This document shows positions 1-16,200 of a DNA stretch of 64,000 nucleotides, one piece after another. Source of the stretch: Halichondria panicea (lineage: Eukaryota > Porifera > Demospongiae > Suberitida > Halichondriidae); the NCBI RefSeq assembly GCF_963675165.1, contig NC_087379.1, forward strand, positions 1,988,201 to 2,052,200, given 5' to 3'. Positions within the stretch are counted from its first letter, which is position 1. Each line of letters begins with the position of its first letter. The position numbers were made by a program, and so were the translations under genes. The notes beneath the pieces were generated by a model that was given only the letters and a program-made list of their open reading frames with translations, searched no databases and was not told the origin of the DNA.

Positions 1-362
1 ACATTCTCTCGTTGGCCATGAGGGGGTGTGGTGTGGGTGTGGTCGCGGTAGGGGTTACACAGTCAACCACCTGTGTGAGACACACGTAGGGTCATTATAA
101 TTATGCACATACTGTACAGTACAGGTACATCAATAACATGTATATAGTTGTACAATTTAAGATCATGATTTAACTTTTTAAACCATTCTGTCAAAGGTAC
201 AAGCAGTGTATATATGTACCACTTGTAATCCTCATTTACAAAGTTGAGGCGCTTATGTTCGAATAAAATTGTTTGGTGTCAGTAGCGTTACAATAATTAC
301 ACGTATATTATGTGATACTGATAAAGGTATAATAATTATTATTAATAACTGTACACACTCAC
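1..362. other. intronic sequence, no exon recognised
   Basis: This lies downstream of the donor at 362-357 of the zinc-finger gene, so it is presumably intron. I see only AT-rich sequence and TACATGTA-type motifs. Confidence 0.5.
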
Positions 363-3300
363 AGTGGCGAGCAGTGCCTCAGTGTCTGCGTTGAGGGGGG
401 CGTGTGAGAACTTGCAGTTTTCCCCGTTCCTACAGTACTGCTTCAGGTGGTAGAACATGCACGGGAACTCACCTAGGATGGGTGGAGGAATAATACATGT
501 TAGCAATGTCGGTGGAGAATAATGAATCAACATGACAAGCATTTGTACGGTGCAGTATATGCACAGCTGTAACTTCAGTGCATTATTATTCAAAACATAA
601 TGTTTTGGGAGAAAAAAAAAGAGAATGCAGTAGGCTTCCGTTCGTGAGGTTTGGAGATAAGAAAACCTTACAGCAGACCCACTATTTTTCTGCGTGCATG
701 GGTGTTTTGTTACGTTATGCACGGGTTGTACTCACCATGATAGTACATACAGTCTTGCCCTTTGTTACAAGTGTCCAGTTTATAGAACTTGCACACTTCC
801 TTCTTCTTGGTTCTGGGCCCCTCGTGACTGAACGTACAGTTGTCTCCCTGAGAATGAACGTTAATCATGATAGTCAATGCACCAACACACGTGTGCTTCT
901 GTGTTTTCTAATCTTATCACACAGTCATGCAGCTTTGACACATAATTTGGTAAGGGTCAGTCAATATATAAAACACATTTATCATTGTGTTTTTGTTGTT
1001 ATTGCTACAATCATGTACACCACTCACATTCTTGCATATTCCATTCATAAAATATTTGCATTGTGGGCGTGGTGGTTTCTGTAGGGGAGGGGCCTCTTTA
1101 GCGGCAAGCTGGCGTTGTCTCTGCCTGGCCTTCCAAGTCAACTCCTTCTCTTTCCTCTTACTGCTCTTAAGACCAGGCTCTGTGGAGAGGGGAGGGAGGG
1201 GCAATATAAACTGAGTGTGCATCACTTTCACACTGAAACTGTAGCATAGTATGGGGCACTGGCAGGTTTCACTGTACAGAACGTAACTGTTCGTTTACTA
1301 AAATACACAAGGCTATAAGCCCCTAGGGTCTATTGTAAAAATGGAGATACATGTACATGTATGGTAGGTGCTTCGTCTCATTACTACAAGCATATCTAGT
1401 GAACACATACGTTTCCTGACAGCTTCCGGTTCTTTGACCGCCTCCGCTCCGACTAAAGCCATTAAGCTCCCTCCACCACTCGAGATCTCGGGGGCACTCG
1501 CTCGGTTAATTACAGGGAAGTCCTCGCTAAACGGGTCAAGTTCTTCACCACCCAGTTTCGGGAGACTGTCCTGGAGCAGACTCGAGAGTGCCAATGAGCT
1601 GGTTATTGTTGCACTAATAGGGACTTCATCGTCGTCAAGCTGATCAAGGTAACTATCATAGTCAATCTCTTCGTCACTAACGTCTATTACTTCCATTACG
1701 TTCCGATGATACTTGCGTTTCTCCACCAAATCCATTGTATCTGGGGCAGGTTTCGATCGAAGGTTGTACATGATTGGCTCGGCCTCTTCTTGTGAGTTAC
1801 AAGGTGACACGAGGCTCGGTGAGGAGGTAACAAAGGTAGAATGAGAAGATGCCGGGTTCTGGTGTGTTTCGTCATCAGTAGAATGTAGGGGAATTTCGGG
1901 AGCCTGTGATGTGGTGTTCGACTCAGGGTGTGGAGCGTCTTCTGTGGGGGTGTGTGATGAGTGAGGCTGTGTGGGGGTGGACGGAAGTGTGGGGGTGATT
2001 GGTTTGGGGGGAGTGAAGATTGGACTGCTAGGAGTTGGTAGACCAGGAGTTCCACCTTTGAAGGAAAAAATGGTGTCAATAAAACGTAACAGTTAGCTGG
2101 TAGCTGTGAGAAGGCTACCCACCTTGTACTTGACTAATCATACTAATTACATGTACAACAATGTTTTGTCTCTGTTAGCGAATAAGTGTAAGTTGATCAA
2201 CTTACATTGGCTGTCAGTTTTCCAGTCTATCTCCATAGCAACTTCAGACGAGACGGATACAGTTCTTCCTAGGAACGAGCTGTCCACATCACTGACCGTA
2301 ACATTACTAACATCCAGTGTCGCACTTTCAGTTTCGATTTGAGGCTCTTTAAGTTCATTACTGAAACCAGGAACAATAAACTCTTTTGCAGAATCGTGAT
2401 TAGTTTGTTCAGGTTGTGAGGTTTGCTCAGAGAGACTATCAATGGTAGTCAACGGTGGTTGGGTTTGAAAAGAAGATATCAGGGGTTGAGCAAACGGTAT
2501 ATTTGAAGATGATGGCATTGGTTGAGCAAAAGGCATACTGGGATCGAGCGGTGGCGGTGTGGTATCAACGTCATAGTTAGTGTGTTCATTTCTGGCATCT
2601 GTATTGACATAAGAGACAATTGGAGGGTGGGTTGGTTTCGAATCAGCTGTATCGATATTCACCAGACTGCTCATTAATGGTACTGGAAGAGGAGCCATCG
2701 GTGCTAGAAGGGAGATCATCGATGTGGGCTGGAACGAACTGCTACTAACGCTTGCAGTAAATGTGGGAACTGGTAGAGACGGATCAGTAGAGGTCTGCTG
2801 CTGAATGGTTGCTGTGAGTTTCTTGGCCTTGTGGAGTGCGTCCCATGCCTTCAGCTCTCTCAGATACCATGTTGCAGGTGGTGGGTACATTGAGAGGTCA
2901 ACACGAGTGCTACGCCCGTATTTAGGGTCGGGGAGAAGAGAAAGTCCCTCCCTTAATCGCTGTGGTACCTGTAGTTGAAACAACAACAAAAACAGTGAAT
3001 ATTCAGGTGTCACAAAAACCCGAACGAAGGTGAGGCTTAACAGCTGGAACTGGAATACACAACGTCCACACACAGCCAGCATTACTACATTCCTCTGCAG
3101 CTACACCCTGAGGTATTTAAAATTTAAGCAGACCAGCCTACGGTAGCTACATTGTATATGCAGCAACTTTATTGCCTTATACACACGGACAAATAAATAA
3201 TTATGATTACAGTGTTTACTAATTAAAAGCAATTCCTTGCCTGTTGTGAGAGAAAGCGATATTCCTTTGCAGGCACATTTTGAAAACGTTTGTTACCGCC

Positions 3301-4379
3301 GCCGCCGCGACCACGACCATAGCGGGAATGCCCTTTTGATTGGTAAGGACTTGATGAGCCATAACCACCTCGATGTGACCATTTCTGACGTTGAGGCCCT
3401 GGACTATTCCGATCCTGATTCCGATCGTGATTATTATAGCTTCGTCTGCTCTCGGGACTCGAGTGACGATCACCAGATCTATTAGGACTGTCACGTCTTC
3501 TGATTGGGCTACTTCGTCGCCTTTTTCTGTCACGAGATGACCTTCTATCATTTGAGTTATCATGCTCTTCAAAACACGTCTCCTGGTCCGGAGAATCAGA
3601 GTGGGTGTTTTTACGACTTTTTTCGGGTGAATGTGACCGGTTGTTATTCTCCTGCCCCTGGGGTCTCGTCGGAGAGCTTGTGTAGGCGTCAGACCATCTC
3701 GACACTCGCTTTCTCTGTGGGAGGTCTTGCGTTCGTCGCTTGGGGGGAGGTCGACTCTTGACTTGCTGTGGGAAATACGCCGATTCCTCGTTGTCGGAAT
3801 ATATTTCACCGTCATCTGAGACTGGTTCGATGCTAGATTGAGTCGCCAGTGACGTTTCGTGCGTCTGTTCGGAGGTGGTGGGTTTCGGGGAACTCTTTGT
3901 AGTTTCAACCTCCTCCACAGGCAATTCCTGCATCGAATAAATTACAATGAAAGGTATTGCATGCAGTGCAGCAGTGGTAAAGCGTATTTTACAGGGACTA
4001 AATTGACGCTATACCAACAGCAATCATAATTGCTTTCCCACGCACTAACGTAGTATAGCACTGCACAAGAATGAAAACATGTTTGTGAGATAAGACCCAA
4101 TAACCAAAACTGTCTGATACTAAAAATAGAACATCTACATCAGCACATTTTTTAAGGCAATAAAAGGCAGCACACATAAATAAGACTAAGTGATCATATC
4201 AATATCACTACAAATCACATGATACTAAAAATAGAACGCAAATTTCCCATATTAGGAGTTTTACTCATAACATACATTGTACATGTACCCATACACACCT
4301 TCTTTACACCGCTATCTCCTTCTTCATCGCTAGACATCAACTCCCCGTCCTCTAAGTCCACATCACTACCCTCGGTCAT
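363..4379 (-). CDS. CCCH zinc-finger protein, ZC3H4/ZC3H6/ZC3H8-like (3' end outside window)
   Basis: Seven in-phase exons on the minus strand: 4299-4379, 3241-3927, 2206-2968, 1411-2055, 1028-1179, 736-847, 363-472 (850 codons so far, ending at a donor). The N-terminus has an acidic LEDGE-type motif (residues 9-13), followed by an RS-rich and RGG-rich stretch in exon 2, then long Ser/Pro/Thr-rich disordered sequence. A basic segment leads into three CCCH fingers at about residues 766-784 (CX7CX5CX3H), 795-813 (CX7CX5CX3H) and 818-837 (CX8CX5CX3H). This layout (LEDGE motif, RG-rich region, three closely spaced fingers) is that of the ZC3H4/6/8 family; vertebrate ZC3H4 works with WDR82 to terminate unproductive nuclear transcription. 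Exon 2 to 3 needs a GC-AG intron; all others are GT-AG. Exon 2 also reads on to a stop at 3223 with AATAAA at 3168-3173, so a short isoform, or two separate genes, remain possible. Family call good; exon 2-3 join less sure. Confidence 0.75.
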
Positions 4380-5007
4380 TTTGCTTAAAATTGACAATTG
4401 CCCTAGAAATGTTGCCAAACAAAGAATAATAATTATTGCGACCTGGGTATCAAGATTTATATTCAAGATGACAAGTGAATGGTTTATCATGCTCCTAGGG
4501 CAGTATAGAATGCATTATATAATACAACCAACCACCGATGATGTGCTATGTGTGCAAATGTGTAGTTTTCACAGAATGTGCTTACGAGTCTTGATATCTA
4601 ATCTCCGTGTGTCTGATGAATTCCCTGTGTGCGCTCTAGATCAAGGTACACACAGTGAATGCAGGGGTGGGGGTCTAACTGGCTTATTATCAAGGGTGCA
4701 GTGCTCATAAAGAAACTACACTGTACGACGCCATTTTTGTGTTGTGGTCCAACTCTTTTATTGATGACTCACTACGCATGCCCAAACGAATAATACCAGA
4801 ATTTACCACAGGTATTAAAATAAAATAAAATAATCATTAATTAATATTGAGAGAATTTCACACAAAGAACATAATTATTATACATGTAAGTATGTAGCAC
4901 AATCGATCACCTATATGACTGTTTTAAGGGTGCTTAAAATAAAAAACAAAATGTGTGAAAACACTATCTGAAATTCAGTCAATTTGGGCGAATGGATGAT
5001 TCTATTT
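4380..5007. other. intergenic: 5' flank of zinc-finger gene and 3' flank of G-gamma gene
   Basis: No exon was recognised. The strip must hold the promoter of the minus-strand zinc-finger gene and the 3' UTR of the G-gamma gene. It is AT-rich with no repeat that I recognise. Confidence 0.5.
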
Positions 5008-5530
5008 CTACAACAGAAGACATTTTGGCTTCTCCTTGAAGGGGTTGTACTCAGTGGGGTTAATTAGAGGGTCATCTCCTTCGTTATCCGCCACATAGTC
5101 CACAAGGCTGCATCGGGGATAAAGGTAAAGCACATGAACCGTGTTATAACTAATTATCACGATTTATACCTGAATGTTACAAGCTCAAGATAATGGCTCT
5201 AACTAGCATGTATGTATACATTCTCTGTATGGATAACTGAGCAATTATTACAAGAGCCCGTACATTTACGTAATTTAATCTAAAATAAGACGTGTAGCCA
5301 AATATATTATACAATACACCCACACATTCACACAAGATCAAGTTCGGAGTACGTTTACCTTAAACTGCTGATACCTACTAATTTCAGCTACCTAGTAAGC
5401 TGAATATTCACGATACACAACGTACATACCTTCGACTTGCATCAGATACTTTCATCCTTTCAATTGCAGCTTGATTTCTAAGTTGGTCAACCGTAAGCTG
5501 TGCCTGAACAGAAGGCGGTGCAGAGGACAT
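5008..5530 (-). CDS. heterotrimeric G-protein gamma subunit
   Basis: Two exons, 5430-5530 and 5008-5107, joined in phase, give a 66-residue protein. The first exon encodes the coiled-coil N-terminus (Val-Asp-Gln-Leu-Arg-Asn-Gln-Ala, then ERMKVSDASR), matching the pattern LVEQLKxEAxIxRIKVSxAA of G-gamma subunits. The second contains NEGDDPL, then NPF-KEK before the C-terminal Cys-Leu-Leu-Leu, a CAAX box predicted to be geranylgeranylated. Gamma subunits pair with G-beta and anchor the dimer at the membrane. Length and ending are typical of the family (about 65-75 residues). A 5' UTR intron with a donor near 5711-5716 is likely. The gene is divergent from the Ras gene, and the two start codons lie 556 bp apart. 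Confidence 0.9.
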
Positions 5531-6086
5531 CTTTAATCTGAGAGGAGTCATGAAATACATGTCAACACACCATGTCCACATTATGACACCTATAATACTA
5601 GCATATAATTCTCCCACTGTATTCTACACTATCTACAAACATCTAAGACGTACGTAAGGATGTTACTACATAATAATAAATGATGGACAGTATAATAAGA
5701 GCTTACTCACCCCTTTCAAAACTCAGTTTCTTATGAAGTTTATTTTCTGAAGATGACAGCGGAATAGAAGCTCACGTGAAGGTCACCTGAGAATAGGGTG
5801 TGACCGTTGATTTGTGTGATTGCGCATGTGCAGAATTAGAAGCAGCAAAGACAAAGACGAAGAAAATAAGAAAAAACAAGGCGTGGTCATATTCTATGAA
5901 TAGGTACGTAAAATTGCCCTTTTATGGACTTTAGTGCAATTGTGTGGGTTGATTGTTACTTAAAATAGAACATACCTTGTGCCTTATAAATAGAATAGTG
6001 TCAGATCCACATCTTTAACTTTTAATATCAGCCATTGTAGTCTTGACAAGAAAGCTGCATTAACAAACAATCCAGGAACAGTAAAT
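5531..6086. promoter_or_regulatory. shared divergent promoter region, G-gamma (-) and Ras (+)
   Basis: Start codons of two signalling genes face away from each other over 556 bp. A GT donor for a 5' UTR intron of the G-gamma gene sits near 5711-5716, so its transcription start is probably between 5720 and 5800. No TATA box or defined binding site was recognised. Confidence 0.45.
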
Positions 6087-8126
<2,040 letters not shown>

Positions 8127-9103
8127 CTCACTACACTCGCTACGATTAAGACTGTTTTACAACATTTCACAATAGCAACATGTATTAGCAAATTTAATTT
8201 TCCGCTTTTGTTTTGTTATATTGTATTGACATGTTGTATGTAGCTTTTTCACACTAATATTATTATTGGGACTTCTTACTTTACAACTGCACCACTGTGT
8301 CATGCATAGCAATTATAATTTTGTGCTCAATTAATGTAGTGTGTGTGAAACAGACAATGTTTAATGTTATGTTTAATTATAATTTAAGTGCATGTGTCCT
8401 CATGCATGTCATGTACAGCATATGTGAAACCAATAATATTATAGGCTAGAGCTAGCTTATATATAATTAATTGCATAAGCCTCGCGCGTGCACTTTTTGA
8501 GAAATTTAAGGGATTGAATATTGAATTATCATTATCATATAAGGCCGCCCCTATATATGACATGATATGCATGCATGCATGCTGAGTTGCAACCATGCAG
8601 GTTTTCATGTCAGGTGGGAATTATAGACTATAATTATATCAAATTACGGGACTCTATTTCTAATTGTTTGTTGTTCCCAGAACGTACCCCGGCCTGATAA
8701 AGTCATAATAATTATAACTACATAATCATATGAAAGCATCGCAGGGTGGCATTGAAACGCGAATATTAGAACCCACGAACATTTTTGCTGAGGGCTTTGG
8801 AACCAAATACGAAAATTTCCCGCTATACTGTTAATAATAATTTTATTGTATGTGTGTGTGTGTGCGTGTTCAGGGTTGACTGCACTTTGTAAGTCTTGAA
8901 ATTCTTATCTGGAACTAGTTTTACTACATGTATGTGCACTATTATTGTGACAAGCGCTAGGGTAGAGAAGTAGCTAGATCTAGCTGGAGATGTTTGTGTA
9001 ATGATCGTTTAAGGGAGTGGGCAGGCATTAGCAGACATACATGTACTGGAAACAAACAGCTGAGAGGACAATGTCATGTTAGTATCTACATGTAGCTACA
9101 ATG
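8127..9103. other. convergent 3' flanks of Ras and kinesin genes
   Basis: No coding exon was seen. The strip contains AT-rich 3' UTR sequence, a short TG run near 8851-8866, and an eroded MITE-like remnant near 8735-8832 that ends in CCCGCTATAC, like the element at 19068-19272. Confidence 0.5.
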
Positions 9104-10732
9104 TTACAAAGCGTTTGTCTTGTCCTTCTGACTTTTCCTCTGGGCAATCTCACCAGTACTGCAGTGGAGGGGGGAGTAGACAGTCAAGCACACAACAGAT
9201 AAGAATTCAGTGAAAACCAATACTGCGTGGGTGTTACGTACAGAATTCTTTTTTCTAGCGGACCAACGTTTTAGTGAAATGCTCTGGTGAAAAACATGTC
9301 GACATGTAGAAAGCACAATTATGGGGACAACAATCAACTTGTATTAAAATACCACTGAACATGTACAATGCTATGACAACACGAACCTGAGTTGCCTCAG
9401 CTGTCTCCTACTCTTCTTGACCACCTTGCTATTAGTCTCGCTACCACTCCGCCCTGAGTCATGGTCGGACCCATCGCTACTGATTCGACTGCCCTCCTCA
9501 GTCTTCAAATCAGTCACGTTCCTACTCAACAGCACACCAGTCTTGTCACTTGAGAGAGAATCTTGCACCATCGATACTTCTGAATATTCCACGATCCTTG
9601 CAATAGAGTCCATGCTCACAGAAGGAGATTGAGCGAAGTCTGTGTTGCCAGATTTTAGTTTCTTTCTCAGGTCTCGACTGGTTTTCTTGTAGTAGTAGAG
9701 GTCTTTCTCGAGTTGTTTGACTTTGTCTCTGAGTGATGTGTCTTGGCTTGTGTGTTGTTGCTGATCAGCTAGCTGCTCCACCAGGAGCTGCACTTGTTGT
9801 TCATGGTCCTACAGAAAAAGTGGAAAAACATTGACAATGTTTACAACACTTTGAATAAAAACAAATGTCCGCTACCACCCAAAGGTTGATAACACTAGGT
9901 CTAATCCAAACTATTAAACTAAAGGCAAGCTTGGGAAATAATTACAAAAGATGCAACAACCATTGACACACCTTTTGCAGAGTGAGCAGTTGTCTCTCAC
10001 TGGCAGCTGTGGTCTGTTTTAGTGTCCGCTGCAACCTCCCTGCCTCTCTGTCCTGCTCACTGCTCCTAACCTCTAGCTCTCTCACAGTCTGGGTCGATGC
10101 TGACTGACTCAACTGCAACCCCACCACCTTATCAACATACCTGTGGAGGAGATTATACAACAATAATAATGTTATGACTATAAAACAACTGTTTACCTAG
10201 AAATGTGGTAAGCATCATCAAGACATTATACACAATATGCATTACCATTTCATAATGCCATCCTTGATCCCCCCTCCCTTGATTTGTTTAACAGACAGAC
10301 ACGCTACATGTACATCCTTCAATGCATAATAGATAATTATAGTACCCACCTCAATAACAAGTCTTGTAGATCATGTGCTGTCAGTTGCTCCAGCTTGCCC
10401 CTGAGGCTCTGCTCGTATGAAGCCTCTGACTCCAGGGCCACTCTCAGTCCTGGCTGCTTGAAGTCTATAGAGCGACTCTTGTAGTCCAGGGCAGCTTCTA
10501 AGATCTCTATGTGCTCATTCAGCTCACACAAGCTGAAGTAGGGGGTTTTATAGAGAATCAGCTTTTACTATTTACCATTATATGTACTTCTAGCTACAAT
10601 ACCGTACACAATTAATTTAGGTTCAACTCTCGGTGAACTAAATTTCTCTGCCAGCTGCATGGTAAGCCTTAGGCCTTAGGATACATGTATCAAAGAGCCT
10701 ACACTTAATGTACACACACACGCACGCACGCG

Positions 10733-10828
<96 letters not shown>

Positions 10829-11383
10829 CATACGTACAGGTGTATACTACGAAAAATGATTTACTTTCGCTGGTCTTTCTCTGGTAGAAAATTGTTGTTC
10901 TCCATTTTTTGTTGAAGCTCGCTACATTTCATGACCAGCTCATCCCTGCAAACGCATAAAAAAGATCGTAACTTAATTATTTGCCGCATACAATGTACAT
11001 TGTACGTAGAGATATTGAATAAATGCTGCAGTGTTCACTCACTTTTCTTTTCTGAGAGCTTCGACTTCCCGTGGTCCAGGTTTGGCTGGGGCCTCACTAG
11101 AAGGTCTGATACTCTCTTTCTTTTTCAAAGAGCTCCCAATCGAGTCAATCTGTGAGAGACATGAAGCAGATGTGTCCAATCATCGTAGAGGTTTTAATGG
11201 CTATCCAACCACCTCTATTCTGTTCACTATAACCGCTTACTTGTAGCGACAGACGTATTATATCTCTGGCGGTGGTTTGGCTAGCCTGTAACTGTTTGAA
11301 GGTCAGAGCATCTCTCTCAGCGATCAATGTCTCCTTCTCCCTCACCACTCTCTCTCGCTCTGACAGCTCCTGGTGTGTGTGGG

Positions 11384-11431
<48 letters not shown>

Positions 11432-13182
11432 TGGGTGTAGGTGTGTGGCGTGGGTGTGTGATGTGCGTGTGCATGCGCATGTCTTTAGTGCAGGATATAC
11501 AGTGTACATATACATGTATGGGTACGGTCATAGATTGAGTTTGGATCTTCAAATGGTATTCATGCATGCATACCAAATATTATTTTTGAGCCCTTTTTTG
11601 ACAAAAAAAACGTGGGCTATAATTAAATTATTATACACATACACGTACATGGAATAAAATGCCAAAATTACCTGTACAGTATTTTCTGTAACTACAACTA
11701 CAACAAACTAAACATGCCCTCATAGTGCACAGCTACAGAACTTGAGTTAGGGCCACTCAAAATTACATTAGAAAACCAGTGTGCTGCACATTCTCTTCCA
11801 GAGGACAAACGTTTATATAGTTGCTTGTAAGGAACACTCACCCTCTCAATAGCGTGAATGGCTTGCTTCTGCTCCAGTATCCTAGCCACCTCCTGGTCCA
11901 ACCACACCCCCTCAGAGCTGTGTGTATTCGTGAGTGTGTAAGGGGAAGGGAAGGCGATGAATGTCTCCCACAATATATGTGTGTACACACAGTAACAAAA
12001 TAACATGTACACACTTGTCTGATGATTTGACTACTTGGATTGACAGTATTGAAAGCCTCTAAGTGTGAGTGTTGAGGCTGCTGTACAAATGCCTCTCACA
12101 CTGAATGTGTGCACATGCACAGTATAGCTAAATGATATGACCAAACTAGACTGCAGATTATTTAGATAAGAAAGACTCAATATTGAGCGTTGAGGCTGCT
12201 ATCCGTGCTCACCTCTCTGTGACTGGCTCACTGTGAGTTGTCTTTGCACTCATTCTACGCAGCTTCCTCCGGGCCACAGCAGCCTGGGAAACAACACACA
12301 CACACTATCATCATCACAATCATCTTAGGGAGTTAGTTCATACGGACCAATTGACAGATAAATACATGTACATGTACGTAGCTACAGTAGTACAATGGAC
12401 ACCATATATACTTAACTTGTGTTGACCTCTCACCTCTTCAGTTTTGACCCTGAGCACCTTTGACTGCTGGTCGCTATGGACTTGTAGCACTCGTATCCTG
12501 TGTTGGTACTTCTGTAGGTCATTCTGCACACGAAAATGGACGGTTTTAAATTTAAAATGCTCTATTTAACGCTACGTGTAGGTCACACATCATTTGAATC
12601 CTTTATTGGACCAACGGAACAAAAGGTATAGTTGTTAAAAGATGCTCTTAGTAAAACTATATAGAACGCTAGGTTGTATACCGTATTACTAGAATGTTTT
12701 GCGAGCATCAAACATTTGCGAACTTTGCGAGGGTTGATCAATTCGCAACAATAAAATCCGCAAAACCTAATACCAGTAAATGCACACGATCCTTGCCAGA
12801 ATGCAATAGTTAGATCGCAAAGGGTCAAATTTTCTGCTGGTTTGGCTCATTCGCAAAGGTTTTTCACCCGCAAAATATTCTAGTAATACGGTACTACATG
12901 TACATGTATCTGCACTGTAGAATAGGGTGGTATAATTATGGTACACGTAAGAAAAGGGTTTAAATGAGAGTCCCCCATTTCCTAATAAGGTGAGGCTTGG
13001 TACACACAATAGGACCGGACCATATCCACGTACCTCTAGTCGTGTCTTCTTGTCGGCCTTGGTTTTGAGTCTCCTCTTGAGCTGCTCCTGCTGGTTCCTC
13101 AGTCGCTCCACCTCACCCTCCAAATCATCCACCCGACGCTCTCGCCGTGTACCAAACTGAACCAGTCGCTGTGTCTCCTGGG

Positions 13183-13225
<43 letters not shown>

Positions 13226-16200
13226 AGTATACGTGTGGTGTGTGTGTGTGTGCATGCATGTGTGCGTGAGAGATGTGGATCAAAGTAATGAGGAATAGAC
13301 TGTGTGGATGATATGGTGGTAATAAATTATTACACCTTTTGTTTCTTTTGCAGCGATGCTAGTTTATTCTCAGTCAAAGCAAGCTTCTTTTTCTGGGCAC
13401 TGCATAGTAATTGCGGTACATTGATGTACATGTACATACAGTGTACAACACAAACCCAGCAATACACAGGTAGAATCATCTAAGAGGACAAAGCACCACA
13501 AATCACCACTTACTCTAGAGCCTTCTTGAGGTCAGGGGTGGCACCCGGCTGACTACCCCGCCCAACAATATCCTGCGTCTTGCCCAGCTCTCTCGTCACC
13601 GATAAAACATCCTGCAGAGATAGAAATGCCAGAATAAAACAATGAGTAACAGTTCTGTCTTCTAGCTATTACGCATCACTACAAGTTTTTATATTTTAGT
13701 AGTTCACAGTATTCCAATGTGATTTGATTATAGGGCACGTTGTTCAAAGATGCTACATGTACATGTACATTGAAACCTTTGTGATGGTGACCTTACTGAC
13801 CTTCTCCAGTGTTTGTATCTTTGTGAGGTACGAGGTATTGAGTTGTTTGGTGGAGCGACCAGTCTTCACTAACTCATGGATCAGCTCCTCCTTCAACCTA
13901 TGAGTGTGTGTGTGTGGGGGGGGGGGGGGAGTGAGCATGCAATCAAATATCAACGACCAAAATTAGGGTTTTCTTACCTTATTTTGAGGTTGAGGTTTCT
14001 CAATTCGTCGTGTGCCAGTGTCAGCCTACAAAAAGAGGGAGAGAACATTTTTGAAATATCTCTAAATACGTCACTGCATGTGACTTACTTTTCTTCAGCA
14101 GTAGTGAGTTGTCTCCTTGACTCTACAGCACTTTCGTTAAGTGCTTCCATCTCAGTCACACCCACACTAGTCACACTCCTCACACTATCACCAGCCTCAC
14201 AGGGAGCACTCACAGTACGGCCCACCCTCGAGAAGCACGGCTCCACATTGCTCACACCCACGGGCGTAGTTGGTCTCACATCCTCGCTATCGAAACTATA
14301 AACCTCACCTCTATGACGTCTCTTTGAAGTAGACGTTCGATCATCAGAAATGGCTCTCATTTTAGTAATATTTTGGTCCAAGGACTTAACATTCTTCTGA
14401 CTACCAGGATTAGCATACGTGCCAGGTTGCTTAGAACGAGCAGTTTTCAGCACCTTTGTACTCATTAATTTGTCCTGCCTTGCAGATGCTCTTGACTGAG
14501 TTAGAACAGTCTCATCTTCAGGTTGTTCAGAATGTGTAGACTTTGTAGCTTTATTACTGTTTCCATTGCCTGGTTTACGGAGACCACTGGAGTGTTGATT
14601 AGCTGGTAGAGAGTTGGGTAGAGAGTTGCTCCTTGCTGCTGAGTGTGATGGACGTGTGAATGTTCTCCCGAGGTCACTAGGAGCTCGAGCATCAGTCAGG
14701 ATTTGAGAGAGGGTGGACAGAGATTTGAGCACATTTTCTTCACTGAAATCCTGTAAAAATATAAAAAGGTGAGATTTTACTTTGACCTCACTGTGACAAT
14801 ACATACTCATTGTGTCAAAGTTCAGATTCACAAGTCTATGGGGTTACTATATTCACTATAAGAAGTGATTGCGACACCTTAGCCAACTCGACATCATACA
14901 CTAAGAGATCAAATTGCAGCCTACAAAAACAAAATGACTACAGTGTACAGTGTACAGTGTACGGTGTATGCACGCACATAGTACCTCCAGTGTTGATGTG
15001 CTGACTTTTCCTACAATAAGTGATCGGTTTGCCGTGAACTCAGAGTCCATCCTCTCGTTACCCCCCACAGTGGGGACTTCCCCTTCATCAAGGGGATGCC
15101 CCTCCTCGTTAACACCCTCTCCTACACCTCCCTCAAGTAAGACCTTCTGGTGCTGTATAATCTGTTCTCGGTCTGCCAATTCCTTCTCCAAAATTCTTAC
15201 TTCTTCTAGAACCTTCTGTAGTTCAACTCTAAGCTCCTCTTCACTTTTCTGGGCCGCTAACCACATGCTCTCGAGTCGAGATTTCTCCGATACTATTTCT
15301 TCGTAGTTTAGTTGTAGCTCTGCTATTTCGTCCGTTTTCTCTGCGAATAGTTCTTCGTCGGTTTGCAAGTCAGTCAGACATCGCTCTAGCTCTGAGCGGA
15401 GGAGGTCAATAGTTTGTAGGGCCTTAGCCGAGAGAGGAGAGTGGGCAGAGTCACTACTACCTGCGGAGAGAAAAGAAATATATGCCATAATTATTACATG
15501 TATATTTATGTAGACTTACTACTTAGACAGACAGATACATGTAGAGACACAAAATTAGTGGGTACATGTGCAGATCGAAAACACTGGAAGTTACACAACC
15601 ACGTGTAGCTACTAAATAAACACTTCTAATAGGAAATAAAAGAAAAATATTCATTTCATACATGCTACACACTACAGGGACACCCACCTCCTGTCGTTGT
15701 TTTGACCTCCTCCAGCCAGTCCAACAGCTCCTGTGCTTTCTCCACTCCATCACTGGACACTAGTCTGGTCACTCGCCCCCAGGCACTGTCCAAGATGGTC
15801 TGATAGTGCTGACACTGCAACCTGGCTGCACTCAACTCTCCCTCTAGGTACGTCACCCTCGACAACACTTCAAGAGGCTGCAAAGAGATTGAAGAGAATG
15901 CATGAGTGCATATCCCTTATAAATTATCCATGCAGGGGCAAGCTTTCTTCGAGAGGGAACTTACAACAAAGTTTGTTATTTAAAATCACCAAGGTTGGAA
16001 CAATGAAAAACTCTTTAAATAACGACGACACTGTTTTGTCCTATCTCTTTTATTTTCCTAGAAATTAAGAGCTCTTTTAGATGATAAGTATGTTGGACCT
16101 CAATTTGCACCCCTATGCTTTTTTATCGAAAACGACTCTAAAAATGCAATATGCCATCTGAAAGAGCTCACTTTGAGCTACATGTACCAGAAAATAATTT

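Noticed and set aside
10638-10823. Cys/Val-rich open frame
   Set aside because: Translation of a CA microsatellite.
14883-14925. Possible extra kinesin exon encoding [14 protein letters not shown]
   Set aside because: It has splice-like borders, but its phase fits neither neighbour; the exons at 14985-15460 and 14089-14750 join in phase without it.
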